Source: a virus. From it: a stretch of DNA of 27,222 nt. This document shows, piece after piece, positions 1-7,349 of this stretch. The position numbers and the translations under genes were made by a program. How positions within the stretch are numbered: position 1 is the stretch's first letter; every line of letters starts with the position of its first letter. The notes under the pieces are model-generated. The model saw only the letters and a list, made by a program, of their open reading frames with translations, was not told the origin of the DNA and searched no databases. The stretch is taken from the IMG/VR virus record IMGVR_UViG_3300040806_001924, positions 1 to 27,222 of that record; one strand, 5' to 3'.

Positions 1-1357
1 GCTCATTCATTTTAAGTTTAAGCTTACGATCACTTAATTTATATTCTTCCCACCAACCTCTAAGTTTAAGGTGCGTAATAAATGCTTGTTTAATCGTTTC
101 AGCAAATTGCCTTTGAATACGAATAACAAATTTAGCAAACTTAAGTTCTTCACGAAGCATTTCTGTTCCATCACTATAGTTACTGTCAGAAGCTAATCTA
201 TTTACTGGAACATTTAATGATTGGAATAATTTTTTGGTGAAGAAATCAAGGTCTGGAAGATCACCCAATGTTTGACCACCCTGTAATTTCTCAACACTTG
301 TTCCCTCACTTCCCGCACGTTTAGGGAACCAGAATGCATCAAGCATGGATTGAGGATTAAACATATTAACACCACCTTGTTTTGAGTCATATGTTTTCTT
401 AGACCAATATTTTTGAGCGAGTTGGTTAATATAACGTTCACTTTGAGCTTGTGGCATATTACCAACGTCGATTTTAAATACAAGTTTTTCTGGTGCATTA
501 ACAAGACGATGGATAACAATACTATCCTCAATCATATTGATTTGTTTATATGCACGACGAGCATGTTCAATATGAGGCATTCTAAATGTCTTAGACTCAT
601 TCCATTCATTTGAGTTGAAATAAGTAATTTGATTCTTATCGAATATAATTGGAATAATATCCTTTACCTGTTTAGTTTGCTCATCATAAACTGGTTTTCT
701 TAATAGATATCCACGAACTAATAAATTCTGAACATTATTAAATACTGGATCAATAAATTCAGTCGGGATGGAAACTACACCCAAAATACCCTTATCTTTA
801 TGCTCTTCATGAATAATATTCTCAAAATAGATTTCACCATCAACTAAAAGATTCCTACAATATTCCCACCCCTTATTTTCAAGGTCAAAATGTTGAATAA
901 ACTTACCAAATTCTTCTTTTAACGTTTCCCTCTCTTGCTTATCAACCGATTCATCAACTTTAAATTCAAAAATTTCATCTTTATCATTAATAACAATAAA
1001 CTCATCACAAATTTCATCAAGTGCAGCAACGATAAAATCATAACCCGCCATCATACGATACTCCTGTAATCGCTTATGTTTGTCTGGTTCAATATTAGCA
1101 TACATGAACGCATGATAATCACCATTAAGACTAAATTCACCCATCGGATGAGTATCATAAGGATTACCCTGTGAAATACTATGATTTACAAGAACCTCAT
1201 CTCTACGAGTTCCTTGATTATAGAACTGCGAGTATTTTGGATTATCTTGTGAAATCATTTCCACCATATTTTTACTTGAATATGGCGCAAGTGAACGAAG
1301 AGTTGACATCAACTCATTGCGAAAACTACCTCTGGATATATCATTAAAACTTGCCAT
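1..1357 (-). CDS. 20: T4-like portal vertex protein, C-terminus cut by window edge
   Basis: This is the portal (T4 gp20 family), the dodecameric ring at one capsid vertex that nucleates head assembly and passes DNA. I translated it by hand from the ATG at 1357; about 452 residues are visible and the frame is still open at base 1 (T4 gp20 is about 520 aa). Family-typical stretches are seen: EDSIVIHRLVNAPEKLVFKI, then the DVGNMPQAQSERYI region, then FFTKKLFQSLNVPVNRL and a FAKFVIRIQRQF helix. These align in order with the T4 portal core (EDALVIYR..APDRR..DTGNMP; LTFAKFIRELQ). No strong Shine-Dalgarno lies before the start. A TATAAATA late-promoter motif lies 51 bases upstream, just after the gp15 stop. 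The family call is by recognition, not by search, but is well supported. Confidence 0.93.
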   Translation of the reverse strand, partial: MASFNDISRGSFRNELMSTLRSLAPYSSKNMVEMISQDNPKYSQFYNQGTRRDEVLVNHSISQGNPYDTHPMGEFSLNGDYHAFMYANIEPDKHKRLQEYRMMAGYDFIVAALDEICDEFIVINDKDEIFEFKVDESVDKQERETLKEEFGKFIQHFDLENKGWEYCRNLLVDGEIYFENIIHEEHKDKGILGVVSIPTEFIDPVFNNVQNLLVRGYLLRKPVYDEQTKQVKDIIPIIFDKNQITYFNSNEWNESKTFRMPHIEHARRAYKQINMIEDSIVIHRLVNAPEKLVFKIDVGNMPQAQSERYINQLAQKYWSKKTYDSKQGGVNMFNPQSMLDAFWFPKRAGSEGTSVEKLQGGQTLGDLPDLDFFTKKLFQSLNVPVNRLASDSNYSDGTEMLREELKFAKFVIRIQRQFAETIKQAFITHLKLRGWWEEYKLSDRKLKLKMNE

Positions 1358-1408
1358 TTGTTACAGTGTTTACCAATTTAAGATAAACCTAACATTGTTA
1401 TTTTTAAT

Positions 1409-1416
1409 TATTTATA
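1409..1416 (-). promoter_or_regulatory. Putative T4-type late promoter for portal gene
   Basis: Exact TATAAATA on the minus strand, in the 75-base gap between the gp15 stop and the portal ATG. TATAAATA is the T4 late -10 element read by the gp55 sigma factor, and a gp55 homologue is encoded in this window. The predicted transcript leader is about 45 bases. In DNA this AT-rich the octamer occurs by chance about ten times per window, so placement between two late genes is the main support. Confidence 0.55.
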
Positions 1417-1432
1417 ATAAACAAATAAATAA

Positions 1433-2464
1433 TCAACTATTTATCACTTCAATTTCATCACTAACTACATACCCACTAGGATTTTCAACAACAATTGAAA
1501 TATTTCCAACATCATTTAAAGTTCTAGTATTTACATATAACACATTATCACTAATAATTGAATATTCTGATGAGGATAATAAAATTCCATTAAATTCATC
1601 ATAAGATGATAGTGTATCACTAAAGATTGAACCAGAATCAGCAGACAAATAAACAGCAGATGTAAAGTCAAAGTTGTCACCCTCGATTTTAATTGTAGAA
1701 ATATCGCCATTAATAACTCTTGATGTTAATGTTGAAGTAATTAATGGATAAGCTGATAAAGAAAATGAATCAAAAACAGTTAAATCATCACTTAAATATT
1801 GCCCCATAGATGAAATCGGGTAGAAATTTGTATCGATTTCATATATATTACCGATTGGAGAATCTGGATGTTTCTTAAACAACCACCCTTTAATAATAAA
1901 TGAAGTATCTGCGATATTTCTATATTTTAAACCTTCTCCCATATCAGTTGGTTGTTCAAGCGATATGTTTTCATCCCATAAAACTTCACTTCTTAATTCA
2001 ACACCAATAGATGGTGCAAACTCATCTGGTAATTTCCAAGAAATTATAATATATGGGTTATTATAAGGGATAAAATTAGCTAGAATTTGATCCATATCAT
2101 CTTGGTATCGTGTAATGACACTCATCTTAACACTAATGTTTACAGGTACAGGTTGAGGAACCTCGTAGCTGTATTGACCTTTTGTGTTAATCATATGACC
2201 AATATTTTTTGATTCAACTCTATCTTTGTCTCTAGCGATAGATGTTATACTAACAGCAATAGCTGGAACCGTAATATGTTGAGCCTTATTTACAAGGTCG
2301 TGAAGAACTTTTTGCTTAGGGGCATAGACATATCTAACTCTAATATCTTTCTCTTTAGAGTTATCTTTATTATAACGACCAATGATAATACTATCAAAAG
2401 CTGAAACAAATTGGGTTATGAGGTCTTTTACCTCAAAGTAATGGATTCCGTTTTTGTCTTTCAT
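1433..2464 (-). CDS. 15: gp15-like tail sheath stabilizer / tail completion protein with C-terminal Ig-like domain
   Basis: In T4, gp15 caps the tail tube and sheath and connects tail to head. The first ~215 residues follow the gp15 pattern: FDSIIIGRY at the N-terminus, a DIRVRYVYAPKQKV strand, a long ITVPAIAVSITSI strand, then VITRYQDDMDQILANFIPY (T4 has IFTRYEDDMFQIVEQILPYF), and finally SFIIKGWLFKK (T4 FEVNGWMYPP). Residues from about 235 to the end are Ser/Thr-rich beta strands (TIKIEGDNF, SIVVENPSG) that look like an IPT/TIG or Ig-like domain, making this protein longer than T4 gp15 (about 270 aa). It lies directly upstream of the portal. A TATAAATA ends six bases before the ATG. Confidence 0.82.
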   Translation of the reverse strand: MKDKNGIHYFEVKDLITQFVSAFDSIIIGRYNKDNSKEKDIRVRYVYAPKQKVLHDLVNKAQHITVPAIAVSITSIARDKDRVESKNIGHMINTKGQYSYEVPQPVPVNISVKMSVITRYQDDMDQILANFIPYNNPYIIISWKLPDEFAPSIGVELRSEVLWDENISLEQPTDMGEGLKYRNIADTSFIIKGWLFKKHPDSPIGNIYEIDTNFYPISSMGQYLSDDLTVFDSFSLSAYPLITSTLTSRVINGDISTIKIEGDNFDFTSAVYLSADSGSIFSDTLSSYDEFNGILLSSSEYSIISDNVLYVNTRTLNDVGNISIVVENPSGYVVSDEIEVINS

Positions 2465-2470
2465 TTTAAA

Positions 2471-2478
2471 TATTTATA
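2471..2478 (-). promoter_or_regulatory. Putative late promoter abutting gp15 start
   Basis: Exact TATAAATA on the minus strand followed by six bases (TTTAAA) and the gp15 ATG. T4 late transcripts begin about six to seven bases after this box, so the mRNA would start at or next to the start codon. The box runs directly on from the T-tract of the terminator at 2478-2512. Confidence 0.6.
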
Positions 2479-2512
2479 AAAAACCCTCGCTGGTCGTATC
2501 CAACGAGGGTTT
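2478..2512 (-). terminator. Intrinsic terminator after kinase block
   Basis: Perfect 9-bp arms AAACCCTCG (2481-2489) and CGAGGGTTT (2504-2512), extended by TGG/CCA inside, loop near 2494-2499. On the minus strand the stem ends in GAGGG followed by a run of T (2478-2483), the classic rho-independent layout. It separates the sigma70-driven block (2561-3611) from the late gp15/portal genes. Confidence 0.85.
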
Positions 2513-2566
2513 AAATAGAACTGATTACGTTTTAGTTTATTATTTTGCTATACTTTAGTTCTATTT
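2513..2566. repeat. 10-bp inverted repeat at the kinase 3' end
   Basis: AAATAGAACT (2513-2522) and AGTTCTATTT (2557-2566) are perfect inverted copies around 34 bases of AT-rich non-coding DNA. The second arm includes the kinase stop codon. It could extend the terminator hairpin next to it or protect the mRNA 3' end; it has no other recognised role. Confidence 0.5.
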
Positions 2567-3235
2567 TAAATCAGCGTCTTTAGTTATAACATCCCCAACA
2601 TCATCTAATAGCATCGAATCTTCTTCTCCATAAAATTCACCATCTTCACGAATATATAGTTGACACATAGCAATTCTAGCTTCACGGCTACCAAATACTT
2701 CAATAAATGGTGGACTATCATCTTTAACAAAAAATACATCATCATCAGCTTCGCGTTTTCTTTTTAACCCTTGAAATAATTCATCAATTTCTTTCCTATA
2801 GACTGGATCGGTTTCGCGTTGTTCACTTTCTTCAATCTTGATCTGATGATGTTTTGTAAGTGGGATCAAAAGCATAATATCAAGTTTTTTAATAGCTTGA
2901 CGAGCAATTTTAATACAATCAGCTACAAAACCATCATCAATATCACCTACATTTTTATCATATGCCCATAGTGAATAAACTAAATTATCAATAGGTGATC
3001 TATCAAAAAGAATAAACTCATCTTTTGAAGCTAAGTTAATATCTTCAACAATAGCCTCAAGAATTAATTTTTGAGATTCTTGTGTAGTTTCTTTATTGAT
3101 TTTTAGTTTCTCCGACCTAATAACATCCCGATATGTTTTATCGGCTGTTTTATACATAGGCCATTGAGCTAAGAAATCTTTGATAAAAGTAGTTTTACCA
3201 ACACATTGAGTTCCCGATACACTAATTAATGGCAT
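2561..3235 (-). CDS. P-loop nucleotide/nucleoside kinase-like ATPase (AAA_28-like)
   Basis: This is a 224-aa protein with a Walker A motif at residues ~7-15 (GTQCVGKTT) and a downstream FDRSPIDNLVYSLW segment at ~77-90, the arrangement of deoxynucleoside/nucleotide kinases and the NadR-like AAA_28 family. A helical middle part (IARQAIKKLDIMLLIPL) is followed by a charged region ending in acidic residues. It probably phosphorylates a nucleotide or small molecule; the substrate cannot be told from sequence, and T4 dNMP kinase (gp1) is not clearly matched. It is the last gene of a three-gene block with its own sigma70-like promoter (3618-3645) and terminator (2478-2512), suggesting early rather than late expression. 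The ATG lies one base after the stop of the 51-aa gene. Confidence 0.65.
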   Translation of the reverse strand: MPLISVSGTQCVGKTTFIKDFLAQWPMYKTADKTYRDVIRSEKLKINKETTQESQKLILEAIVEDINLASKDEFILFDRSPIDNLVYSLWAYDKNVGDIDDGFVADCIKIARQAIKKLDIMLLIPLTKHHQIKIEESEQRETDPVYRKEIDELFQGLKRKREADDDVFFVKDDSPPFIEVFGSREARIAMCQLYIREDGEFYGEEDSMLLDDVGDVITKDADLK

Positions 3236-3236
3236 A

Positions 3237-3392
3237 TTATTTACCCTTTGCTAATTGTTTCACACCAACATGTGGTGTATATTTTGAACGAGAATTTGGT
3301 GTATATTTATAAGGAATAGACCCCTTAGCTGTTCGTTCTTTAAGAAGATTGATTCTTCTTTCTTCTTTTTGTGTTGTTTTATCTTCTTGCAT
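3237..3392 (-). CDS. Small basic hypothetical protein (51 aa)
   Basis: Hand-translated ORF beginning MQEDKTTQKEERRINLLKER and ending GVKQLAKGK. It is highly charged, basic towards the C-terminus, with a YKYTPNSRSKYTP stretch containing a near-repeat (Y-T-P). No domain is recognised. Support for being real is positional: it exactly fills the gap between the 70-aa gene (6 bases away) and the kinase (1 base away), on the same strand and in one apparent transcript. A TATAAATA at 3304-3311 falls inside it and is probably a chance match. Confidence 0.55.
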   Translation of the reverse strand: MQEDKTTQKEERRINLLKERTAKGSIPYKYTPNSRSKYTPHVGVKQLAKGK

Positions 3393-3398
3393 AATATA

Positions 3399-3611
3399 TT
3401 ATCCTCTAATTAGTTGTTCTCCACCGTTCCCTGATTCGTTAATATTATCTGATAAAACATCTTTTACAATAACTTTATTAATATCAACCCACATCCCGCC
3501 AATATTGACAGAATTATTAGCAATTTGCATAACAACACCCTCTGTAAACAATGTTGAGTCATCGCGTGTTGCATATACTACCCTCTTATTTAAACAATTT
3601 TTAATATCCAT
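3399..3611 (-). CDS. Small hypothetical protein (70 aa), first gene of early-type block
   Basis: Begins MDIKNCLNKRVVYATRDDST and contains GMWVDINKVIVKDV; this reads like a small beta-barrel or SH3-like fold, but I do not recognise a family. An upstream in-frame ATG at 3629 exists, but it overlaps the -10 box. The ATG at 3611 sits six bases after a perfect extended -10 (TGC TATAAT), which favours this start and implies a transcript with little or no leader. It is followed closely by the 51-aa gene and the kinase. Confidence 0.6.
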   Translation of the reverse strand: MDIKNCLNKRVVYATRDDSTLFTEGVVMQIANNSVNIGGMWVDINKVIVKDVLSDNINESGNGGEQLIRG

Positions 3612-3617
3612 TTTTAT

Positions 3618-3645
3618 ATTATAGCACACTTTTCAAACAATGCAA
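3618..3645 (-). promoter_or_regulatory. Sigma70-type promoter with extended -10, near-leaderless
   Basis: Minus strand: -35 TTGCAT (3640-3645), 16-base spacer ending in TGC, -10 TATAAT (3618-3623), then six bases and the ATG at 3611. The -10 is a perfect consensus with an extended -10 TG. The start point predicted about seven bases downstream coincides with the ATG. Confidence 0.75.
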
Positions 3646-3646
3646 C

Positions 3647-3677
3647 AAAAAAATCCAACATTTCTGTTGGATTTTTT
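3647..3677 (-). terminator. Strong hairpin terminator after the acidic late gene
   Basis: Perfect stem TCCAACA (3654-3660) / TGTTGGA (3665-3671) with a four-base loop TTTC, flanked by seven A on one side and six T on the other. It can therefore terminate in either direction. On the minus strand it follows the 155-aa acidic gene (stop at 3698) by about 20 bases and directly precedes the promoter at 3618-3645. Confidence 0.88.
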
Positions 3678-3697
3678 GAAAAATATATTATTTAATG

Positions 3698-4165
3698 TTA
3701 GAGTGATCTACCTTGATTCTGAGAAGTGAATTCTTTACGAACAATAGTTGATACCTTATTAGCAAATGCTTCGGCTTCGGAATCGTCCATTAGACCCAGT
3801 TTAACAACATCTGTAACTAAACTTGATAATACACTATCAACTTTACTTAGGTGTCTTTTCAATACACGTTGTTGTTTACCTTGATCATATTTTTTAGAAA
3901 AACCTTGGCCTTTCCCACTTTTAAAGCCTTCAACACCAGCTTTAACAGCGTCTTTAGCTGATCCAACACGGTCTTTTACACGATCAAACACACCTTCTTC
4001 AACTGTATCCTCTTCATCTTCTTCATCCCCTTCTTCGGATTCTTCTACAGTCTCTTCATCCTTTTCCTCATCTTCATCCTTTTCATCTTTTTTTTCAAAG
4101 TTGTAGGATTCTGTATAAATCTGGAAAATATCTTCGAAATCGTTATTATTTGGTGTTTTATTCAT
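3698..4165 (-). CDS. Acidic late protein, possible prohead core/scaffold component
   Basis: 155 aa with two parts. Residues ~25-58 are almost entirely Asp/Glu/Lys (for example EEGDEEDEEDTVEE), a low-complexity acidic tract. Residues ~60-155 are basic to neutral and helical (GVFDRVKDRVGSAKDAVKAG; LSKVDSVLSSLVTDVVKLGL). No family is recognised with confidence. A late-promoter motif 21 bases upstream and a terminator just downstream make it a single-gene late unit near portal and gp15. An acidic, helical late protein suits a head core or internal protein such as T4 gp67/gp68, but this is inference from composition and timing only. Confidence 0.55.
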   Translation of the reverse strand: MNKTPNNNDFEDIFQIYTESYNFEKKDEKDEDEEKDEETVEESEEGDEEDEEDTVEEGVFDRVKDRVGSAKDAVKAGVEGFKSGKGQGFSKKYDQGKQQRVLKRHLSKVDSVLSSLVTDVVKLGLMDDSEAEAFANKVSTIVRKEFTSQNQGRSL

Positions 4166-4186
4166 AATATAATTAGTTGTTTTAAT

Positions 4187-4194
4187 TATTTATA
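4187..4194 (-). promoter_or_regulatory. Putative late promoter for acidic protein
   Basis: Exact TATAAATA on the minus strand, 21 bases before the ATG at 4165, in the non-coding gap after the phosphoesterase gene. Confidence 0.55.
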
Positions 4195-4216
4195 AAATAA
4201 AAGAAATATAATATTA

Positions 4217-4284
4217 ATTAGAACAACCCGATTGTGGACAACTGCGTTCGTTCCTCACTACATGCCTCATCTTGACGTTCTAAT
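4217..4284. repeat. 8-bp inverted repeat enclosing a GC-richer non-coding segment
   Basis: ATTAGAAC (4217-4224) and GTTCTAAT (4277-4284) flank about 52 bases that are visibly richer in G and C than the surroundings (for example GAGGAACGAACGCAG on the minus strand). The right arm includes the stop codon of the phosphoesterase gene. There is no T-tract, so it is not a standard terminator. It could be an mRNA 3'-end structure or a small structured RNA. Confidence 0.4.
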
Positions 4285-5794
4285 CAAAATAAAAGTGTAG
4301 AATCTCTTCAATATGATATTGACCAACAATAAAACAATTTTGTCTAGCCTTTGTCATATACCCCAATGCTTCAGCGAATCCATCAGCAGTTACGGTAGAC
4401 GGAACACGAATGAATTCAAAATCATTCATCTCTTCTTGTAAATAATTGTGTAAATGCCCCGTAATAAAGTATTTTGATTTTACACCAACAAGTTCTTCGA
4501 CACGTTTTAGCAATAATGATTGGACAAAACTCTCAAGTTTTTGTTTATTATTAGGTAATGCAACATGATTATCATCATCTTTACCATGAGTATAAACAAA
4601 ATAACAGTTATTTACCTTGAAACTATCGAGCCAATAGTCAGAAATATTCCAAACGATACCTTCTACATTTTCAAAATATCTAGATGCGCTATAATATACA
4701 GCACCAATCATAAAACTGTCATGATTGCCATTCACACAACTAATATTTACAACATCAAATACTTGTTTAAGTGCAGATACAAAAGTAATAATAACATCAA
4801 GACCAATCTTATACATATCGCCATTAACGATATCATTATGTAGCTTAGTCCCTTTACGTGTCATACCATCAACACATGAATTAAGGATATCTCCCATAAT
4901 AACAAGTTTACATTTAGACGGAACTTCCTTCCATTCGTTTAATTTATTATTAATTTGATCAATATAATTGATAATATTAGATACAGCCTTTTGTGTATTG
5001 AAAACTTTACCCTCCCAACAGGTTCTTGTAAGTTCTCCGATATGAGTGTCAGTTAGAACACATAAAAATACTTTATCATTAACTTCTCGTTCAACTGGTT
5101 GAGAAATTTGCACAAGTGATGGTGGACTCCATGTATCAAGTGCATCAATAAATGGGTTATATTTTCCAATAACAAACTCATTCCATTTTCTAGCATCATC
5201 TTTAGTCGATTTCCAACCTTCTTTTTGAAGTTTTTGACTAAGAGCAAACTTTTTACCTGTAATACACTTCTCTTTAAGGTCTTCAACATCTTCCTCATAG
5301 AATTCCTCTGGTGTAAATGGTAGTGAATCATGAGTTACCCCAAGAATCTTTAAGATATAAATCAAATAGTTGCGAGGAACTTCATATTTAGTTGATACCT
5401 CATTGATTGATTCTGGTTGATCATCGTAATTACTATAATTAGCAATGATACCACGAATTCGTTCACCTTTAACGACTATATTTTTACCGAATCTTTTTTC
5501 TAAGAGGAACAAATAAGTATCTTCATCTTTATTATAAACGTATCTATCACTAAATTCTAAATCAGATTCGACTTCACTTGTAACTGTGTCGTCATAATTA
5601 TCATCGCCAATTTCATCTGGTTCAGCACTACCAAAAACTCGACATTCATCATAAATTCGTCTTGCCCATTTTTTGGATTGTGTTCGGCCTAAACCAATCT
5701 GTTCTTGAATGTATCTTGCTGCATCTGCTTTAATACCACCATTTTGAAAAATTTCAATGATGTCCTCTTTAATTGATTTAATATCTTTAGTCAT
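4280..5794 (-). CDS. Metallophosphoesterase with N-terminal helix-turn-helix region
   Basis: 504 aa. The C-terminal half (~240-500) carries the calcineurin-like phosphoesterase motifs in order: LTDTHIGE (metal ligands D and H), IMGDILNS, CVNGNHDSF, YTHGKDD and TGHLHNY. The N-terminal ~180 residues have two helical pieces that look like DNA-binding modules: GIKADAARYIQEQIGLGRTQ and INEVSTKYEVPRNYLIYILK. The whole suggests a DNA-directed nuclease or phosphatase, distinct from gp47, which is encoded separately. The substrate is unknown; relation to the SbcD/Mre11 nuclease group is by motif only. It has its own putative promoter (5810-5838) overlapping the 3' end of the upstream homing endonuclease gene. 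Confidence 0.72.
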   Translation of the reverse strand: MTKDIKSIKEDIIEIFQNGGIKADAARYIQEQIGLGRTQSKKWARRIYDECRVFGSAEPDEIGDDNYDDTVTSEVESDLEFSDRYVYNKDEDTYLFLLEKRFGKNIVVKGERIRGIIANYSNYDDQPESINEVSTKYEVPRNYLIYILKILGVTHDSLPFTPEEFYEEDVEDLKEKCITGKKFALSQKLQKEGWKSTKDDARKWNEFVIGKYNPFIDALDTWSPPSLVQISQPVEREVNDKVFLCVLTDTHIGELTRTCWEGKVFNTQKAVSNIINYIDQINNKLNEWKEVPSKCKLVIMGDILNSCVDGMTRKGTKLHNDIVNGDMYKIGLDVIITFVSALKQVFDVVNISCVNGNHDSFMIGAVYYSASRYFENVEGIVWNISDYWLDSFKVNNCYFVYTHGKDDDNHVALPNNKQKLESFVQSLLLKRVEELVGVKSKYFITGHLHNYLQEEMNDFEFIRVPSTVTADGFAEALGYMTKARQNCFIVGQYHIEEILHFYFD

Positions 5795-5809
5795 AATTTA
5801 TTTTGTTTT

Positions 5810-5838
5810 ATATTAACACGTTGTTGGCAAAATGTCAA
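5810..5838 (-). promoter_or_regulatory. Sigma70-type promoter for phosphoesterase gene
   Basis: Minus strand: perfect -35 TTGACA (5833-5838), 17-base spacer ending in TGT (extended -10 TG), -10 TAATAT (5810-5815), 15 bases before the ATG at 5794. The -35 lies inside the last codons of the homing endonuclease gene. Confidence 0.6.
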
Positions 5839-5842
5839 CAAC
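5820..5842. other. Hairpin overlapping the endonuclease stop codon
   Basis: Perfect 7-bp arms GTTGTTG (5820-5826) and CAACAAC (5836-5842) around a nine-base loop. It contains the stop codon of the homing endonuclease gene and overlaps the promoter spacer. It lacks a minus-strand T-tract, so it may be an operator or mRNA 3'-end structure rather than a terminator. Confidence 0.4.
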
Positions 5843-7349
5843 TTATATTTTTTATCATCGATATATTACCACAGTCCCATATATGATAATATAATTCATC
5901 TTCGATAATATCATCACAAGTTAATAATTCATACCTTTTTGATTTATTTCTAAAATACCAACATTTTGGGTCAGTTTTATATTCTATCCTAAACCCTTGA
6001 TTCAAAAATAACATACTATAATTCCATCTTCTGTCGATAGATTTATATATTTTATCACACATTAAAATATGTGATAATTTCACCCAATCATTATCATTAA
6101 AATCAATCAAATAATCATCTATATTATTTGATATAAGTAAACCATCTTTATGGTTTTCAAAATTTATTTCAAATACACTATCAGTTGTAACGCACTGTAT
6201 AGTAAATATATTTTCGGTTTGGTTAATTTTTTCAAACCCAATTATTTTAGATTTTTTAACCAACCCCAATAAATATTTTATTTTTTGTAAAACATGATCA
6301 CAATTATTTTGAAATTCACTTTCAAAAATATGAATTAAGTTAACTCTTTTTTTCTCACATTCAATGGTTTTATTTAAATGATACAATTTATCTTTTCCCA
6401 TCTCTTCACTATGCCAATAAATTCCATTCACTTCAATTGCTAAATTTTTATCGGGTATATAAAAATCTAATTCTAAACCATCTAATATATTTCTATCGTT
6501 CTCTATAAATTTAATATCATTATTTATTAAAAATTGTTTAATTTCTTCATGATATTTTGAAAATTGAACCCCACATTTTCTACAACCATGGCCATTTAAA
6601 TGACAATTTGCTTTTTGTTTAAACAAACCATGTTCTGGACATATGATCTTAACCTTACTATAACTATCAACGTATTCGACCAATGAATAATCATAAAAAT
6701 TATTATGTTTTATATTAGCAAGAGTTATAAACTTATCATTATCATATTTGCGTTTTTCTCCTTTTAGAATTTCTGCACATTTTCTGCACCCTCTACCTCC
6801 CAAATGACCTGTAATTATTTGTTTAAATACACCGTGTTCTTTACATATAATTTTTATTTTTTCTTGAGAATTATTAAATTTAACCAATGAATAATCATAT
6901 TTATTACCATGTATATCTTTAAATTTAAGTAACAATTCTTCTTTGGTATATTTTTTATTATTTGCACAAGATGGACACCCATGTGCCTTTTTATTTATAT
7001 GACTAGCTGCCTCCTGTTCAAAAACACCGTGTTTTTTACAAATGATTTTTATTTTTTCTTTGCCCCCATTATATTCAACCAATGAATAGTCATATTTATC
7101 ACCATGTAATAACTTCGCCCTACCAATGAACTCAAAATTAGTATGTTTGGAGTTATCGGATATACAGTTCGGACACCCCATCATACTATGTATACCACTT
7201 GGAACTTTCAAAAATTCGCCATGTGTATCACATATTATTTTAACTTTAGTTTTATTGTTTATATAAACAATTTTAGATAGATCGCAATTATCAAATTCTC
7301 TATTTGATCTAAATTCTTTAATAATTTGATCTGTGGTCTTACGTTTCAT
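5835..7349 (-). CDS. Homing endonuclease, DUF723-type zinc repeats plus Vsr-like (EDxHD) nuclease
   Basis: 504 aa. The N-terminal half has one short and three full copies of a ~55-residue module of the form HGDKYDYSLVEY...KIKIICKKHGVFEQ...GCPSCA, each ending in a Cys pair (zinc-binding, DUF723-like), at about residues 27-65, 78-128, 137-190 and 208-262. A Vsr-like PD-(D/E)XK catalytic domain follows: LELDFYIPDKNLAIEVNGIY then WHSE at ~299-325, and a NLIHIFESEF strand. This is the EDxHD homing endonuclease architecture (I-Bth0305I type). The C-terminal part (DRRWNYSMLFLNQGF, IWDCGNI) matches the end of the second endonuclease at 24636-26102, but the region between is divergent. The ATG overlaps the stop of the upstream gene (TAATG), so it is a free-standing intergenic insertion translated by coupling. 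Confidence 0.88.
   Translation of the reverse strand: MKRKTTDQIIKEFRSNREFDNCDLSKIVYINNKTKVKIICDTHGEFLKVPSGIHSMMGCPNCISDNSKHTNFEFIGRAKLLHGDKYDYSLVEYNGGKEKIKIICKKHGVFEQEAASHINKKAHGCPSCANNKKYTKEELLLKFKDIHGNKYDYSLVKFNNSQEKIKIICKEHGVFKQIITGHLGGRGCRKCAEILKGEKRKYDNDKFITLANIKHNNFYDYSLVEYVDSYSKVKIICPEHGLFKQKANCHLNGHGCRKCGVQFSKYHEEIKQFLINNDIKFIENDRNILDGLELDFYIPDKNLAIEVNGIYWHSEEMGKDKLYHLNKTIECEKKRVNLIHIFESEFQNNCDHVLQKIKYLLGLVKKSKIIGFEKINQTENIFTIQCVTTDSVFEINFENHKDGLLISNNIDDYLIDFNDNDWVKLSHILMCDKIYKSIDRRWNYSMLFLNQGFRIEYKTDPKCWYFRNKSKRYELLTCDDIIEDELYYHIWDCGNISMIKNISC

Noticed and set aside
413-613. Short plus- and minus-strand frames within the portal gene (also 214-531)
   Set aside because: They are shadows: the minus-strand portal frame runs unbroken through them and has family motifs.
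1317-1604. 95-codon plus-strand frame over the gp15 3' end
   Set aside because: Antisense to gp15 and portal, low-complexity translation, no start signal.
3304-3311. Minus-strand TATAAATA inside the 51-aa gene
   Set aside because: It lies within coding sequence of a block that already has a sigma70 promoter; the octamer is expected by chance in AT-rich DNA.
5820-5842. Intrinsic terminator after the first endonuclease
   Set aside because: The stem is good but no T-tract follows on the minus strand; the plus strand has a T-rich tail but no gene reads in that direction there. Kept only as a hairpin.
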